A DNA stretch of 8,298 nucleotides from Pseudomonadota bacterium (GCA_023436945.1 JAEZHG010000044.1:1-8298), one strand, 5' to 3'. Positions 1-6,705 are shown, counted from the first letter of the stretch. Program-made: numbers and translations. The notes: generated by a model from the sequence alone, not told the origin.

Positions 1-20
1 CTGGTTCGCCAGAGAGGGCT
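1..20 (-). terminator. probable terminator hairpin of cydABX, cut by window edge
   Basis: Bases 1-12 form a 4-bp stem with a TTCG loop on the plus strand (CTGG-TTCG-CCAG). Bases 13-20 (AGAGGGCT) continue what would be the lower stem, whose partner lies outside the window. It sits 22 bases after the cydX stop, where the operon should end. The missing half and the U-tract cannot be seen, so calling it a terminator is inference. Confidence 0.45.
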
Positions 21-42
21 TCTCACAAGAGCGTGCCGAAGG

Positions 43-162
43 TCAGGGTTCGGAACGGCCCTCGTCTCCTTCGTCAAACAGACGGAACTCGTGCCACAGG
101 CCGTTCAGAACCCCGAAGGCCACGGCCAGACCAAGGCCGAGAATCCAAGCGAAATACCACAT
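43..162 (-). CDS. cydX: CydX, small subunit of cytochrome bd oxidase
   Basis: This 39-residue single-pass membrane peptide starts with the CydX/YbgT signature MWYFAWILG. A hydrophobic helix covers about residues 3-22, followed by a polar acidic tail (FDEGDEGRSEP). In E. coli the 37-residue CydX packs against CydA and stabilises the heme site of the bd oxidase. The ATG at 162-160 is preceded by AAGGAG at good spacing, and the gene starts 18 bases after the cydB stop, as third gene of the cydABX operon. Length, signature and position all agree with the family. Function is inferred from the family. Confidence 0.93.
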   Translation of the reverse strand: MWYFAWILGLGLAVAFGVLNGLWHEFRLFDEGDEGRSEP

Positions 163-180
163 CAGTTTCTCTCCTTAGGC

Positions 181-1329
181 TTAGTAGAGGTCAGGGTTGG
201 TCTTGAGCGCCGAGGTTGTCGAGCGACCGAACAGCACCTTATAGACCCAAGCCGTGTAGATCAGGATCAGCGGCAGGAAGATCACCGTGCAGCCCAGCAT
301 GATGAACAGGGTCAGGTGGCTGGACGAGGCATTCCACACCGTCAGGCTGGAGTTGGCATCAACCGTCGACGGCAGGATGAACGGGAACATCGAGGCACCG
401 ACCGTTGCGATGATACCCGCAGCCGAGACCGACGAACCGCCAAAGGCCAGAACTTCCTTGCGCAGCTTCAGGCCCACCAGAGCCATTACGATACCGATGA
501 AGCCCAGAGCCGGAGCGATCATCATCCACGGATATTTGCCGTAGTTGTCCAGCCATGCGCCCGGTGCGGCGACCATGGCCGTGCGCAGCGGATTGGAGGC
601 ACCGTTGATATCCACCTCGCCGGCATAGCGGAAGCCCATGTCGCCATAGGCCACAAACAGACCGCCAACCGCGAACAGGACGATGCCCAGCAGGCCTGAC
701 ACAAAAGCGATCTTGCGGGCGCGTTCCTGAACCGGACCATGCTCGGCCTTCAGACCCAGCCATGCGGCACCGTGCAGCACCAGCATGGTCACCGACAGAA
801 GGCCAGCAACCAGCGTGAACGGGGTGAACAGCCCCAGAAGATTGCCGTCGTAGAAGGCGCGCATCGTGTCATCGAGGCGGAAGGGTGCGCCCGAAAGCAC
901 ATTGCCCATGGCTACACCGAACACCAGCGCCGGAACAAAGCCGCCCACAAACAGGCACCAGTCCCAGAACGAACGCCATTTGGCCTCTGGACGCTTGGAG
1001 CGATATTTGAAGCTGACCGGACGCAGGATCAAAGCCGACAGCACCAGGAACATCGCCAGATAGAAGCCGGAGAAGCTGACGGCATAGACGAACGGCCATG
1101 CGGCAAAGATCGCGCCGCCGCCGAGGATGAACCAGACTTGGTTCCCCTCCCACGTCGCGCCCACAGTGTTGATCACCATGCGACGCTCTTCATCCGTCTT
1201 GGCAACGAACGGCAGCAGGGCACCGACGCCGAGGTCGAACCCGTCGGTCAGGGCAAAGGCGATCAGCAGAATGCCGACCAGTGCCCACCAGATCACGCGA
1301 AGCGTGGCAAAATCGAGAAGCAGTTCCAT
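181..1329 (-). CDS. cydB: cytochrome bd quinol oxidase subunit II (CydB)
   Basis: CydB is the second large membrane subunit of the bd oxidase, which oxidises quinol in the cytoplasmic membrane and reduces O2 to water. At 382 residues it is close to E. coli CydB (379). The N-terminal helix carries the family motif ALTDGFDLGVG (about 26-36), followed by TVGATWEGNQVW (55-66), an RPVSFKYRSK stretch (103-112) and a late MFPFILPS helix (314-321). About eight or nine hydrophobic segments are visible. The ATG lies 6 bases after the cydA stop, and its ribosome binding site (AAGGA) lies inside the end of cydA, so translation is likely coupled. No frameshift or odd residue was seen. Confidence 0.97.
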   Translation of the reverse strand: MELLLDFATLRVIWWALVGILLIAFALTDGFDLGVGALLPFVAKTDEERRMVINTVGATWEGNQVWFILGGGAIFAAWPFVYAVSFSGFYLAMFLVLSALILRPVSFKYRSKRPEAKWRSFWDWCLFVGGFVPALVFGVAMGNVLSGAPFRLDDTMRAFYDGNLLGLFTPFTLVAGLLSVTMLVLHGAAWLGLKAEHGPVQERARKIAFVSGLLGIVLFAVGGLFVAYGDMGFRYAGEVDINGASNPLRTAMVAAPGAWLDNYGKYPWMMIAPALGFIGIVMALVGLKLRKEVLAFGGSSVSAAGIIATVGASMFPFILPSTVDANSSLTVWNASSSHLTLFIMLGCTVIFLPLILIYTAWVYKVLFGRSTTSALKTNPDLY

Positions 1330-1335
1330 CTTCGA

Positions 1336-2907
1336 TTATCCTTCTTGGCCCGCCACGGCGTCTTCGCCGTCATACAGAGCCTGCTGTTCCTGTTCGTGGA
1401 ACGGACCCTTCTTGATGGTGCGGACGATCAGGCCGACTTCGACCACGGCCAGCGCGCCATAAAGAACGGTAAAGCCGACGATGGTGGCCCACAGTTGCGG
1501 CACCGTCAGGCTGGAAGCACCGAGGAAGGTCGGCAGAACGCCCTCAACGGCCCACGGTTGGCGACCGACTTCGGCCAGAACCCAACCGAACTCGGCGGCA
1601 ATCCACGGCAACGGAATGGCCAGTATGGCCAGACGCAGGAACCACTTGGTCTCATGCTTGCGCAGGGTGCACAGCACGAAGGCCGTGCCGAACAGGCCGA
1701 TCATCAGGAAACCGATGCCAGCCATAGCGCGGAACGACCAGAACATGACCGGCACGTTCGGAACAGTGAACCATGCCGCTTCCTTAATCTGCTCAGGCGA
1801 AGCCAGACGCGGATCTTCGACATAGCGTTTCAGCAGCAGACCATAGCCAAGGTCGTTACGAACCTTCTCGAACTCGCCACGGGCCACCATGTCGGTCGGA
1901 TCAGCCTTGATCTTCTCAAGCTGATCATAGGCGATGACACCGCGCTCGATACGGTCTTCGGAAATGGCAACCAGTTCGAGGATACCGGCAACCGGCTTGT
2001 CCACGCTGCGGGTTGCGATCAGACCCAGCACGTACGGCACCTTGACCTCATAGTGGGTCTCACGGTCCTTCAGGCTCGGGAAGCCGATGGCCGTCAGGCC
2101 GGCAGGCGCTTCCTCGGTGTGCCACATGGCCTCGAGGGCGGCGAGCTTCATCTTCTGGTTATCGGTCAGGGCGTAGCCCGACTCATCGCCCAGCACGACG
2201 ACTGACAGCGACGAGGCCAGACCGAAAGCCGCAGCCACAGTCATCGAACGCTTGGCAAAGCCCTTGTGCTTGCCCTTCAGCAGATAGATGGCCGAAACGC
2301 CCAGAACAAAGACCGAGGCGATCACATAGCCAGCCGATACCGTCTGCACGAACTTGGCCTGTGCGACCGGATTGAACAGCACTGCCATGAAGTCCACGAC
2401 TTCCATACGCATGGTGTCGGCGTTGAAGGCCGCGCCGACCGGATTTTGCATCCAGCCGTTCGCGATCAGGATCCACAGCGCCGACAGGTTGGTGCCCAGC
2501 GCCACCATGAAGGTGACGAACAGGTGGGCGTGCGGCTTCAGCTTGTCCCAGCCGAAGAACATCAGGCCCACGAAGGTCGCTTCAAGGAAGAAGGCCATCA
2601 GACCTTCAATGGCCAGCGGCGCACCGAAGATGTCACCCACATAGTGGGAATAGTAGGACCAGTTCATGCCGAACTGGAACTCCATGGTGATGCCCGTGGC
2701 GACGCCCAGCACGAAGTTGATGCCGAACAGCGTACCCCAGAAACGGGTAATCGTCCGCCAGATCGGGCGGCGGGTCATCACATAGATCGACTCCATGATG
2801 ACCAGCATGAAGGACAGCCCCAATGTGAGGGGCACGAATAGAAAGTGGTACAGCGCCGTCAGTGCGAACTGAAGGCGCGATAGGTCCACGACCGCAAGGT
2901 CGATCAT
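1336..2907 (-). CDS. cydA: cytochrome bd quinol oxidase subunit I (CydA), long-Q-loop type
   Basis: CydA binds the three hemes and the quinol of cytochrome bd, a high-affinity, non-pumping terminal oxidase. At 523 residues it matches E. coli CydA (522) over its length, including the long periplasmic Q-loop (about 255-385). By alignment from memory, the high-spin heme ligand His19 is H21, Glu99 and Glu107 are E101 and E109, the quinol-site Lys252 and Glu257 are K254 and E259, the heme b558 ligand Met393 is M395, and Glu445 is E446 just before GRQPW. The exception is the b558 ligand His186: the motif KFVHTV reads KFVQTV here, giving Q188 (codon CAG, minus strand, 2346-2344). The ATG at 2907 has AGGAG (2921-2917) 9 bases upstream. 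It is first gene of cydABX and is probably switched by the FNR-type box about 80 bases upstream. Confidence 0.97.
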   Translation of the reverse strand: MIDLAVVDLSRLQFALTALYHFLFVPLTLGLSFMLVIMESIYVMTRRPIWRTITRFWGTLFGINFVLGVATGITMEFQFGMNWSYYSHYVGDIFGAPLAIEGLMAFFLEATFVGLMFFGWDKLKPHAHLFVTFMVALGTNLSALWILIANGWMQNPVGAAFNADTMRMEVVDFMAVLFNPVAQAKFVQTVSAGYVIASVFVLGVSAIYLLKGKHKGFAKRSMTVAAAFGLASSLSVVVLGDESGYALTDNQKMKLAALEAMWHTEEAPAGLTAIGFPSLKDRETHYEVKVPYVLGLIATRSVDKPVAGILELVAISEDRIERGVIAYDQLEKIKADPTDMVARGEFEKVRNDLGYGLLLKRYVEDPRLASPEQIKEAAWFTVPNVPVMFWSFRAMAGIGFLMIGLFGTAFVLCTLRKHETKWFLRLAILAIPLPWIAAEFGWVLAEVGRQPWAVEGVLPTFLGASSLTVPQLWATIVGFTVLYGALAVVEVGLIVRTIKKGPFHEQEQQALYDGEDAVAGQEG

Positions 2908-2916
2908 GACATATGG

Positions 2917-2921
2917 CTCCT
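2917..2921 (-). promoter_or_regulatory. cydA ribosome binding site
   Basis: AGGAG on the minus strand, 9 bases before the cydA ATG. An overlapping ATG two codons upstream of the start (ATATGTCATG) is out of frame and reaches a stop at once (ATG TCA TGA), so it does not compete as the gene start. Confidence 0.75.
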
Positions 2922-2925
2922 GACC

Positions 2926-2943
2926 GCCGGCGAGGGGGCCGGC
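2926..2943 (-). other. GC hairpin in the cydA 5' leader
   Basis: Two GCCGGC hexamers separated by six bases can form a 6-bp all-GC stem with a 6-base loop in the cydA mRNA, ending five bases before the Shine-Dalgarno. It could affect translation initiation or mRNA stability. It is short, and such pairs occur by chance in GC-rich leaders. Confidence 0.35.
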
Positions 2944-2952
2944 ATTGAAGGC

Positions 2953-2960
2953 CGACTAGA
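2953..2960 (-). promoter_or_regulatory. weak candidate -10 region of the cydA promoter
   Basis: If the FNR-type box at 2981-2994 is centred at -41.5 (class II geometry), transcription of cydA would start near 2946 and the -10 would fall at 2958-2953 (TAGTCG). The overlapping TCTAGT (2960-2955) matches TATAAT at four of six positions but with a 20-base rather than 22-base gap to the box. The placement is inference from geometry. Confidence 0.35.
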
Positions 2961-2980
2961 CTTTCTACGGGCCGTCGGCC

Positions 2981-2994
2981 TTGATCCTGATCAA
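2981..2994. promoter_or_regulatory. FNR/FixK-type operator between cydABX and cydDC
   Basis: TTGATCCTGATCAA is an exact match to the FNR-family consensus TTGAT-N4-ATCAA, a perfect dyad with a 4-base centre. The centre is about 80 bases from the cydA ATG and about 139 bases from the cydD ATG. FNR/FixK/FnrL regulators activate high-affinity oxidases when oxygen is low in many proteobacteria. Because the site is symmetric and lies between divergent genes, it could activate both sides. Which regulator binds cannot be told from the site. Confidence 0.85.
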
Positions 2995-3020
2995 AGCACT
3001 TCAAACAGGCTTGCCTTAGG

Positions 3021-3033
3021 GGTCATTTTGACC
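3021..3033. promoter_or_regulatory. short inverted repeat GGTCA-TTT-TGACC
   Basis: A perfect 5-bp dyad with a 3-base centre, 26 bases right of the FNR-type box. It overlaps the transcription start (about 3029) predicted for cydD from class II spacing. It could be an operator for a second regulator or a chance dyad. No known consensus is recognised. Confidence 0.35.
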
Positions 3034-3049
3034 AATCGGGCACGCACAC

Positions 3050-3069
3050 GCGGGATCATCATATCCCGC
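3050..3069. promoter_or_regulatory. perfect inverted repeat in the cydD leader
   Basis: GCGGGAT-CATCAT-ATCCCGC is a perfect 7-bp inverted repeat around a 6-base centre, about 57 bases before the cydD start. As DNA it could be a dimeric regulator's operator. As RNA it would fold into a 7-bp stem with a 6-base loop in the predicted 5' leader. No T-tract follows, so it is not an intrinsic terminator. Confidence 0.5.
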
Positions 3070-3115
3070 CTTACTAGGACGCCTGACAAAACAAAGCCGC
3101 CGGAACTGGCGCGGC

Positions 3116-3120
3116 AAGGA
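3116..3120 (+). promoter_or_regulatory. cydD ribosome binding site deciding the start
   Basis: AAGGA lies 6 bases before the ATG at 3127 but only 3 bases before the adjacent ATG at 3124, so 3127 is preferred. It also argues against starting at an in-frame TTG far upstream (3028). Confidence 0.65.
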
Positions 3121-3126
3121 TTGATG

Positions 3127-4785
3127 ATGACCGATACGGCTGCGGACAAGAAGGCCCATGCAAGATGGCTGGCAACCGCCACATCACCTTGGAAACGGCC
3201 CGCCACACTGGCTACCGTGCTGGTCATCGCCGATGTCGTTCCTGCCATCGGTTTTGCCGCAGGGCTGGGGCTTTCGCTCGGGGCACTGGTCGAGGCCGTG
3301 CCATGGGACAACCCCACGCGCCTTGGCTTCTTTGCCGCTATGGCTCTGGCCCTGCCGGGGGCGGCTCTGGCGATCGTCAGCCTGATCCTTCGCGCCGCCC
3401 TGTCCTATTTCGCCACGACAGTTGCCGCCAATGCCTCCCGCCAGACCAAGAGCGGTCTGCGACGCAAGCTGATGGGCGGCCTCTTCTCAGGCCGTCTTAG
3501 CGATTCATCGGCCATGGCCGCCGTAGTCGAGGGTATCGACACGCTGGAAGGCCACGTCTCGCGCTTTACCCCTGCTCGCAAAGCCGCCGCCATCGCGCCG
3601 CTGCTGCTGATCCTCGCCGCCGCCGTTGTCAGTCCGTTCAGCGCGGGCATTCTGGTCTTTACGCTGACGCCCTTTATCGTCGGGATGATCCTGACCGGCA
3701 TGGCCGCCGCCGCAGAGAGCCGTAAACAGTTCGAGGCCATGGAGCGCCTGTCTGGCCTGTTCATCGACCGTGTTCGCAGCCTGCCCGCAATCCTCGCATT
3801 TCAAGCCGAGGCCAATGAGACCCGCCGCATCGAACGCAGCGCCAAGGAACTGGCCCACCGCACCTCCAAGGTTCTGAAGGTCGCCTTCCTGTCCTCGGCG
3901 ATATTGGAGTTCTTCTCGGCCTTGGCTGTGGCTTTGGTGGCGGTCTATTGCGGCTTCAACCTGCTACGCATCCTGCCCTTCCCTGCGCCGGATATGCTGT
4001 CACTGGGTCAGGCCTTCTTCTTACTGGCCTTGGCACCAGAGGTTTACCAGCCGATGCGCCGCCTCGCCGCCGCCTATCATGACCGTCAGGCAGCAGAGGC
4101 CGCCGTGTCTCATCTAATGGCGCTGGAACAGGCACAGCCTCAGACGCCAAAGCTCGCCCCTAGCGTTCCGGCACAGGCCCCGTCGCTCGTCTATCGCCAA
4201 GTCTCCATCACCTATGGCGACACACAACCCGTTGTGAAGGATTTCAACCTCGATGCCGAGGCAGGCAGCATCACGGTTCTGGTCGGTCCCAGCGGTTCGG
4301 GCAAATCCAGTCTGATGCACCTGTTGCTGGGTCTGTCCCCGCTGTCGTCCGGCGAGGTTCGTCTGGGAGGTCATCTGGTCGATGGCCAGACCGACTTCAG
4401 CCCTTGGATCGCCTATGCGGGGCAATCCCCCATCGTCATCCCTGGCACGCTGGCCGACAACATTGCACTGGCCTACCCGCAAGCCACCAGCCGCCAGATT
4501 TTCGAAGCCGCCGCCTTGGCGGGTCTCTATGGCGATATGGACCGCAGGATCGACGAGCGCGGCGGCGGCTTGTCGGGCGGAGAGCGCCGACGCCTCGGCC
4601 TTGCCCGCGCCTTCCTGAAACCCGCCCCTGTGCTCTTGTTGGACGAACCCACCGCTCACCTCGACCACGCCTCCGAACAGGCGCTCTTGCCCATCATCCG
4701 CAAGGCCGCCGAAGGCCGCTCCACCCTGATCGCCACCCATTCCGATGCCGTGACCGCCCTTGCAGATACGGTGATCCAACTCTGA
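3127..4785 (+). CDS. cydD: CydD, half of the CydDC ABC exporter for cytochrome bd assembly
   Basis: This is an ABC half-transporter of 552 residues: an N-terminal six-helix membrane domain (about 25-325) and a C-terminal ATPase. CydDC is needed to mature cytochrome bd; it was first described as a cysteine/glutathione exporter and more recently as a heme transporter. The ATPase looks complete: aromatic Y363 at the A-loop, Walker A GPSGSGKSS (387-395), Q-loop Q433, signature LSGGE (482-486), Walker B VLLLDE (502-507) and switch H538. A YH pair (317-318) ending the membrane domain is shared with CydD proteins. It is somewhat shorter than E. coli CydD (588). The stop overlaps the cydC start by one base. 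Expression probably depends on the FNR-type box shared with cydA. ATG 3124 is an alternative start. Confidence 0.93.
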   Translation: MTDTAADKKAHARWLATATSPWKRPATLATVLVIADVVPAIGFAAGLGLSLGALVEAVPWDNPTRLGFFAAMALALPGAALAIVSLILRAALSYFATTVAANASRQTKSGLRRKLMGGLFSGRLSDSSAMAAVVEGIDTLEGHVSRFTPARKAAAIAPLLLILAAAVVSPFSAGILVFTLTPFIVGMILTGMAAAAESRKQFEAMERLSGLFIDRVRSLPAILAFQAEANETRRIERSAKELAHRTSKVLKVAFLSSAILEFFSALAVALVAVYCGFNLLRILPFPAPDMLSLGQAFFLLALAPEVYQPMRRLAAAYHDRQAAEAAVSHLMALEQAQPQTPKLAPSVPAQAPSLVYRQVSITYGDTQPVVKDFNLDAEAGSITVLVGPSGSGKSSLMHLLLGLSPLSSGEVRLGGHLVDGQTDFSPWIAYAGQSPIVIPGTLADNIALAYPQATSRQIFEAAALAGLYGDMDRRIDERGGGLSGGERRRLGLARAFLKPAPVLLLDEPTAHLDHASEQALLPIIRKAAEGRSTLIATHSDAVTALADTVIQL

Positions 4786-6443
4786 TGCCCGACATGTCCC
4801 GTATCCAGAAACTGATCCGCCAGCAGGAAGCCGCCCAGCGACCGCGCCTGATGGCAGCCGCCGCCTGTGCCGTCGTTGTCTCGGTTGGCGCTATTGTACT
4901 TCTCGGCCTTTCCGGCTGGTTCCTGACGGCGTCGGCGCTGGCAGGCCTCGGAGGCGTGCTCGTCGCCAAGGCCTTCAACTATATGATCCCCAGCGCCATG
5001 ATCCGCCTGCTGGCGATCATCCGCACCGCGGGCCGCTATGGCGAACGGATCACCGGACATGATGCGGCGCTCAACGCCCTAGCCGCCCTTCGCCCGCAAC
5101 TCTTCGAGGGCCTTGCCCGCGCTCCTGTCAGCCACAGCCTGTCGCTGTCCAGCGGCGAGGCTTCTGCCCGTCTGATGCAGGATGTGGATGCCGTCCAGAA
5201 CCGTTTTGTGCGCCTCTCGGCTCCATGGGGCGCTGCGACGGCGGTGCTGGCCGGTCTGATCCTCTGCGCCTTCGCCGGATGGGACACGGCCCTGGCTGTC
5301 ATGGTCCTGACGCTCGCTGGCATGGGTGTCGCCGCCCTGATCGGTCGCAAGCTCAGCGCGCGGGCTGGTCGCGAGGTGCAAACTCGCGCTGGCGCTCTGA
5401 AAAACGAAATGTCGGCCCTCGTCGCCGCTGCGCCAGAGCTGCGCGCCTATGCCATGACGGACTGGGCCTGCAACGCCATCGCCGCCAAGGCCGATGCCTA
5501 TGATCACGCCACCGAACGCCTCACTCGTTCCGGCGCGGCCATCATGGCCAGTCAGGTCGTGTTCATGGCCTTGGCGGTGTGCGCAGTTTATCTGACATCA
5601 ATCGGTGGTCACCCTGCCCTGACCGCGCTTGCCATGCTCGGTGCCGTCGCCTCCATCGACGCAGCGGGCACTTTGATGACCGCCATACGCCAGAACGGAT
5701 CGGTGCAAGCCGCCACCCAACGCCTTGATGAACTTCTGGGTGAAGAGACGCTTGAGACTTCGGGTATTCCGCTGGCCGCACAGATCTGCATCAACGGCCT
5801 CAGCACCATTACGCCGCGCCACCGCCTTGGCATTATCGGAGCCTCGGGCGCAGGTAAGACGACCCTGATCGAGCGTCTGATGCTGCTTCGCCCCGCGATG
5901 GAGGGTGAGGTCACTCTTGGTGGTCAGGACCTGACCAAGCTTACCCCGCTTCGCGCCCGCGCCCTGTTTGCCTATGCCCCGCAGCAGGCGCAGTTCATTT
6001 CCGGCACCGTTGCAGAGAACCTTCGCCTCGCCGCGCCAAAGGCCACCGACCACCAGCTCTGGACGGCTCTGGAAGACGCCTGCATCGCCGAGCGTTTCCG
6101 CAACAGCCCGCTTGGACTGAAGACCCCGCTGGGCGAGAACGCCGCACTTCTGTCGGGTGGCGAGCGCCGTCGTCTCGGCCTTGCCCGCGCCTATCTGCGA
6201 GCCGCGCCGTTCCTCATTCTGGATGAACCAACCGAGGGCCTCGATGCCGCTCTTGAAGAACAGGTGATCCAGCGTCTGGATGCACGATTGAAAGCCAATG
6301 GCCAGGGCCTGATCCTTGTCAGCCACCGCCCTGCCCCCCTGACGCTTTGCCCGTTGAAAGCCAGCGTTAGCGGGTTGAAGCACGACGGTCGCGTGGACAT
6401 TGCGCCGCTACAAAACATCGGCCCGGTAAAGGCGGTCTCCTGA
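4785..6443 (+). CDS. cydC: CydC, second half of the CydDC ABC exporter
   Basis: This 552-residue ABC half-transporter partners CydD in the inner membrane. The N-terminal segment closely follows E. coli CydC (LSGWFLTASALAG, FNYMIPSA, RTAGRYGERITGHDA). R88 and H92 align with E. coli R81 and H85, implicated in heme binding. The ATPase has Walker A GASGAGKT (352-359), Q-loop Q400, LSGGE (456-460), Walker B FLILDE (476-481) and switch H514. Two oddities: the strand and A-loop expected before Walker A (FTYPE in E. coli) appear missing, since the linker runs straight into AQICINGLSTITPRHR, and the region after H514 does not look like the usual NBD tail. The ATG shares its A with the cydD stop (TGATG), so translation is coupled. 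The reading frame is intact. Confidence 0.93.
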   Translation: MPDMSRIQKLIRQQEAAQRPRLMAAAACAVVVSVGAIVLLGLSGWFLTASALAGLGGVLVAKAFNYMIPSAMIRLLAIIRTAGRYGERITGHDAALNALAALRPQLFEGLARAPVSHSLSLSSGEASARLMQDVDAVQNRFVRLSAPWGAATAVLAGLILCAFAGWDTALAVMVLTLAGMGVAALIGRKLSARAGREVQTRAGALKNEMSALVAAAPELRAYAMTDWACNAIAAKADAYDHATERLTRSGAAIMASQVVFMALAVCAVYLTSIGGHPALTALAMLGAVASIDAAGTLMTAIRQNGSVQAATQRLDELLGEETLETSGIPLAAQICINGLSTITPRHRLGIIGASGAGKTTLIERLMLLRPAMEGEVTLGGQDLTKLTPLRARALFAYAPQQAQFISGTVAENLRLAAPKATDHQLWTALEDACIAERFRNSPLGLKTPLGENAALLSGGERRRLGLARAYLRAAPFLILDEPTEGLDAALEEQVIQRLDARLKANGQGLILVSHRPAPLTLCPLKASVSGLKHDGRVDIAPLQNIGPVKAVS

Positions 6444-6455
6444 AAATTACAGCGT

Positions 6456-6497
6456 TTGATCTAGCGCAAAGACCGGCTTTCAAGCCCGCCCTAGATT
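6456..6497 (+). promoter_or_regulatory. FNR/FixK-like promoter for the small membrane protein
   Basis: TTGATCTAGCGCAA (6456-6469) has a perfect left FNR half-site and a degenerate right half. It fits the looser FixK-type pattern TTG(A/C)-N6-(T/G)CAA. Exactly 22 bases later is TAGATT (6492-6497), a four-of-six match to TATAAT. This is the spacing of a class II activated promoter with the box at -41.5 and a start near 6504. A 5-bp dyad (GGCTT-TC-AAGCC, 6475-6486) lies in the spacer. Box, -10 spacing and the following ribosome site together support a real promoter; the regulator is inferred. Confidence 0.65.
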
Positions 6498-6519
6498 GCT
6501 TGCATAAGGAGATCAGCTC

Positions 6520-6624
6520 ATGCCTGCTTTCGTCATTGCACCCGTCGTCGCTATCGCTTCCGCGTTTCTGACCTTTATGCTTGTGCTGGGTTTCTTCAGC
6601 GTCTGGAGCAACATGGCCCGCTGA
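6520..6624 (+). CDS. 34-residue single-pass membrane peptide, unrecognised
   Basis: ATG at 6520 is preceded by AAGGAG (6506-6511) with an ideal 8-base gap and ends with TGA at 6622. The product is almost entirely one hydrophobic helix (about residues 4-28) with prolines at 2 and 8, an aromatic run FFSVW (25-29) and a short polar end, SNMAR. There is no signal-peptidase or lipobox motif. It is not CydX, which lies in the other operon and has a different start. The FNR/FixK-like promoter in front and position right after cydDC suggest a low-oxygen respiratory role. In size it compares with bd accessory peptides CydX (37), CydH/CydY (29) and CydS (33), but no clear similarity can be claimed. Gene reality is well supported by ribosome site, promoter and terminator; function is unknown. 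Confidence 0.72.
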   Translation: MPAFVIAPVVAIASAFLTFMLVLGFFSVWSNMAR

Positions 6625-6637
6625 GCACCCTACTCAA

Positions 6638-6659
6638 AAAGGCATTTCTCCCTGCCTTT
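6638..6659 (+). other. weak hairpin after the small gene
   Basis: AAAGGCA and TGCCTTT form a 7-bp stem with an 8-base loop, 14 bases after the small gene's stop. It has no long T-tract and lies just before a much stronger terminator. It may protect the 3' end of the short transcript or be a weak first terminator. Confidence 0.35.
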
Positions 6660-6672
6660 GCCAGTCCTGCAA

Positions 6673-6705
6673 AAAAGGCCCGCCAGATCATCTGGCGGGC
6701 CTTTT
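6673..6705. terminator. bidirectional intrinsic terminator between convergent genes
   Basis: GGCCCGCCAG pairs with CTGGCGGGCC around a 5-base loop, flanked by A6 on the left and T4 on the right, so both strands give a GC stem followed by a U-run. It separates the rightward cydDC/small-peptide unit from the leftward CorC-family gene, whose stop lies 21 bases away. Confidence 0.93.

Noticed and set aside
739..2205. Long plus-strand reading frame (488 codons) opposite cydB/cydA
   Set aside because: It is antisense to two certain genes. Its product is rich in His, Gln, Arg and Asp with no domain, typical of a shadow of GC-biased codons.
3028..3126. 33-residue N-terminal extension of CydD from an in-frame TTG
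   Set aside because: The extension is Arg-rich and unlike CydD. The TTG sits at the predicted transcription start inside a dyad, while AAGGA at 3116 serves the ATG at 3127.
4594..4611. 18 bases identical between cydD (4594-4611) and cydC (6174-6191)
   Set aside because: They encode the same conserved ABC signature segment (LGLARA) in paralogous genes with similar codon use, so this is not a repeat element. Gene conversion is possible but unsupported.
4404..4784. Upstream extension of the cydC frame into cydD
   Set aside because: This stretch overlaps the cydD ATPase in another frame. The CydC homology begins right at the ATG at 4785 that overlaps the cydD stop.
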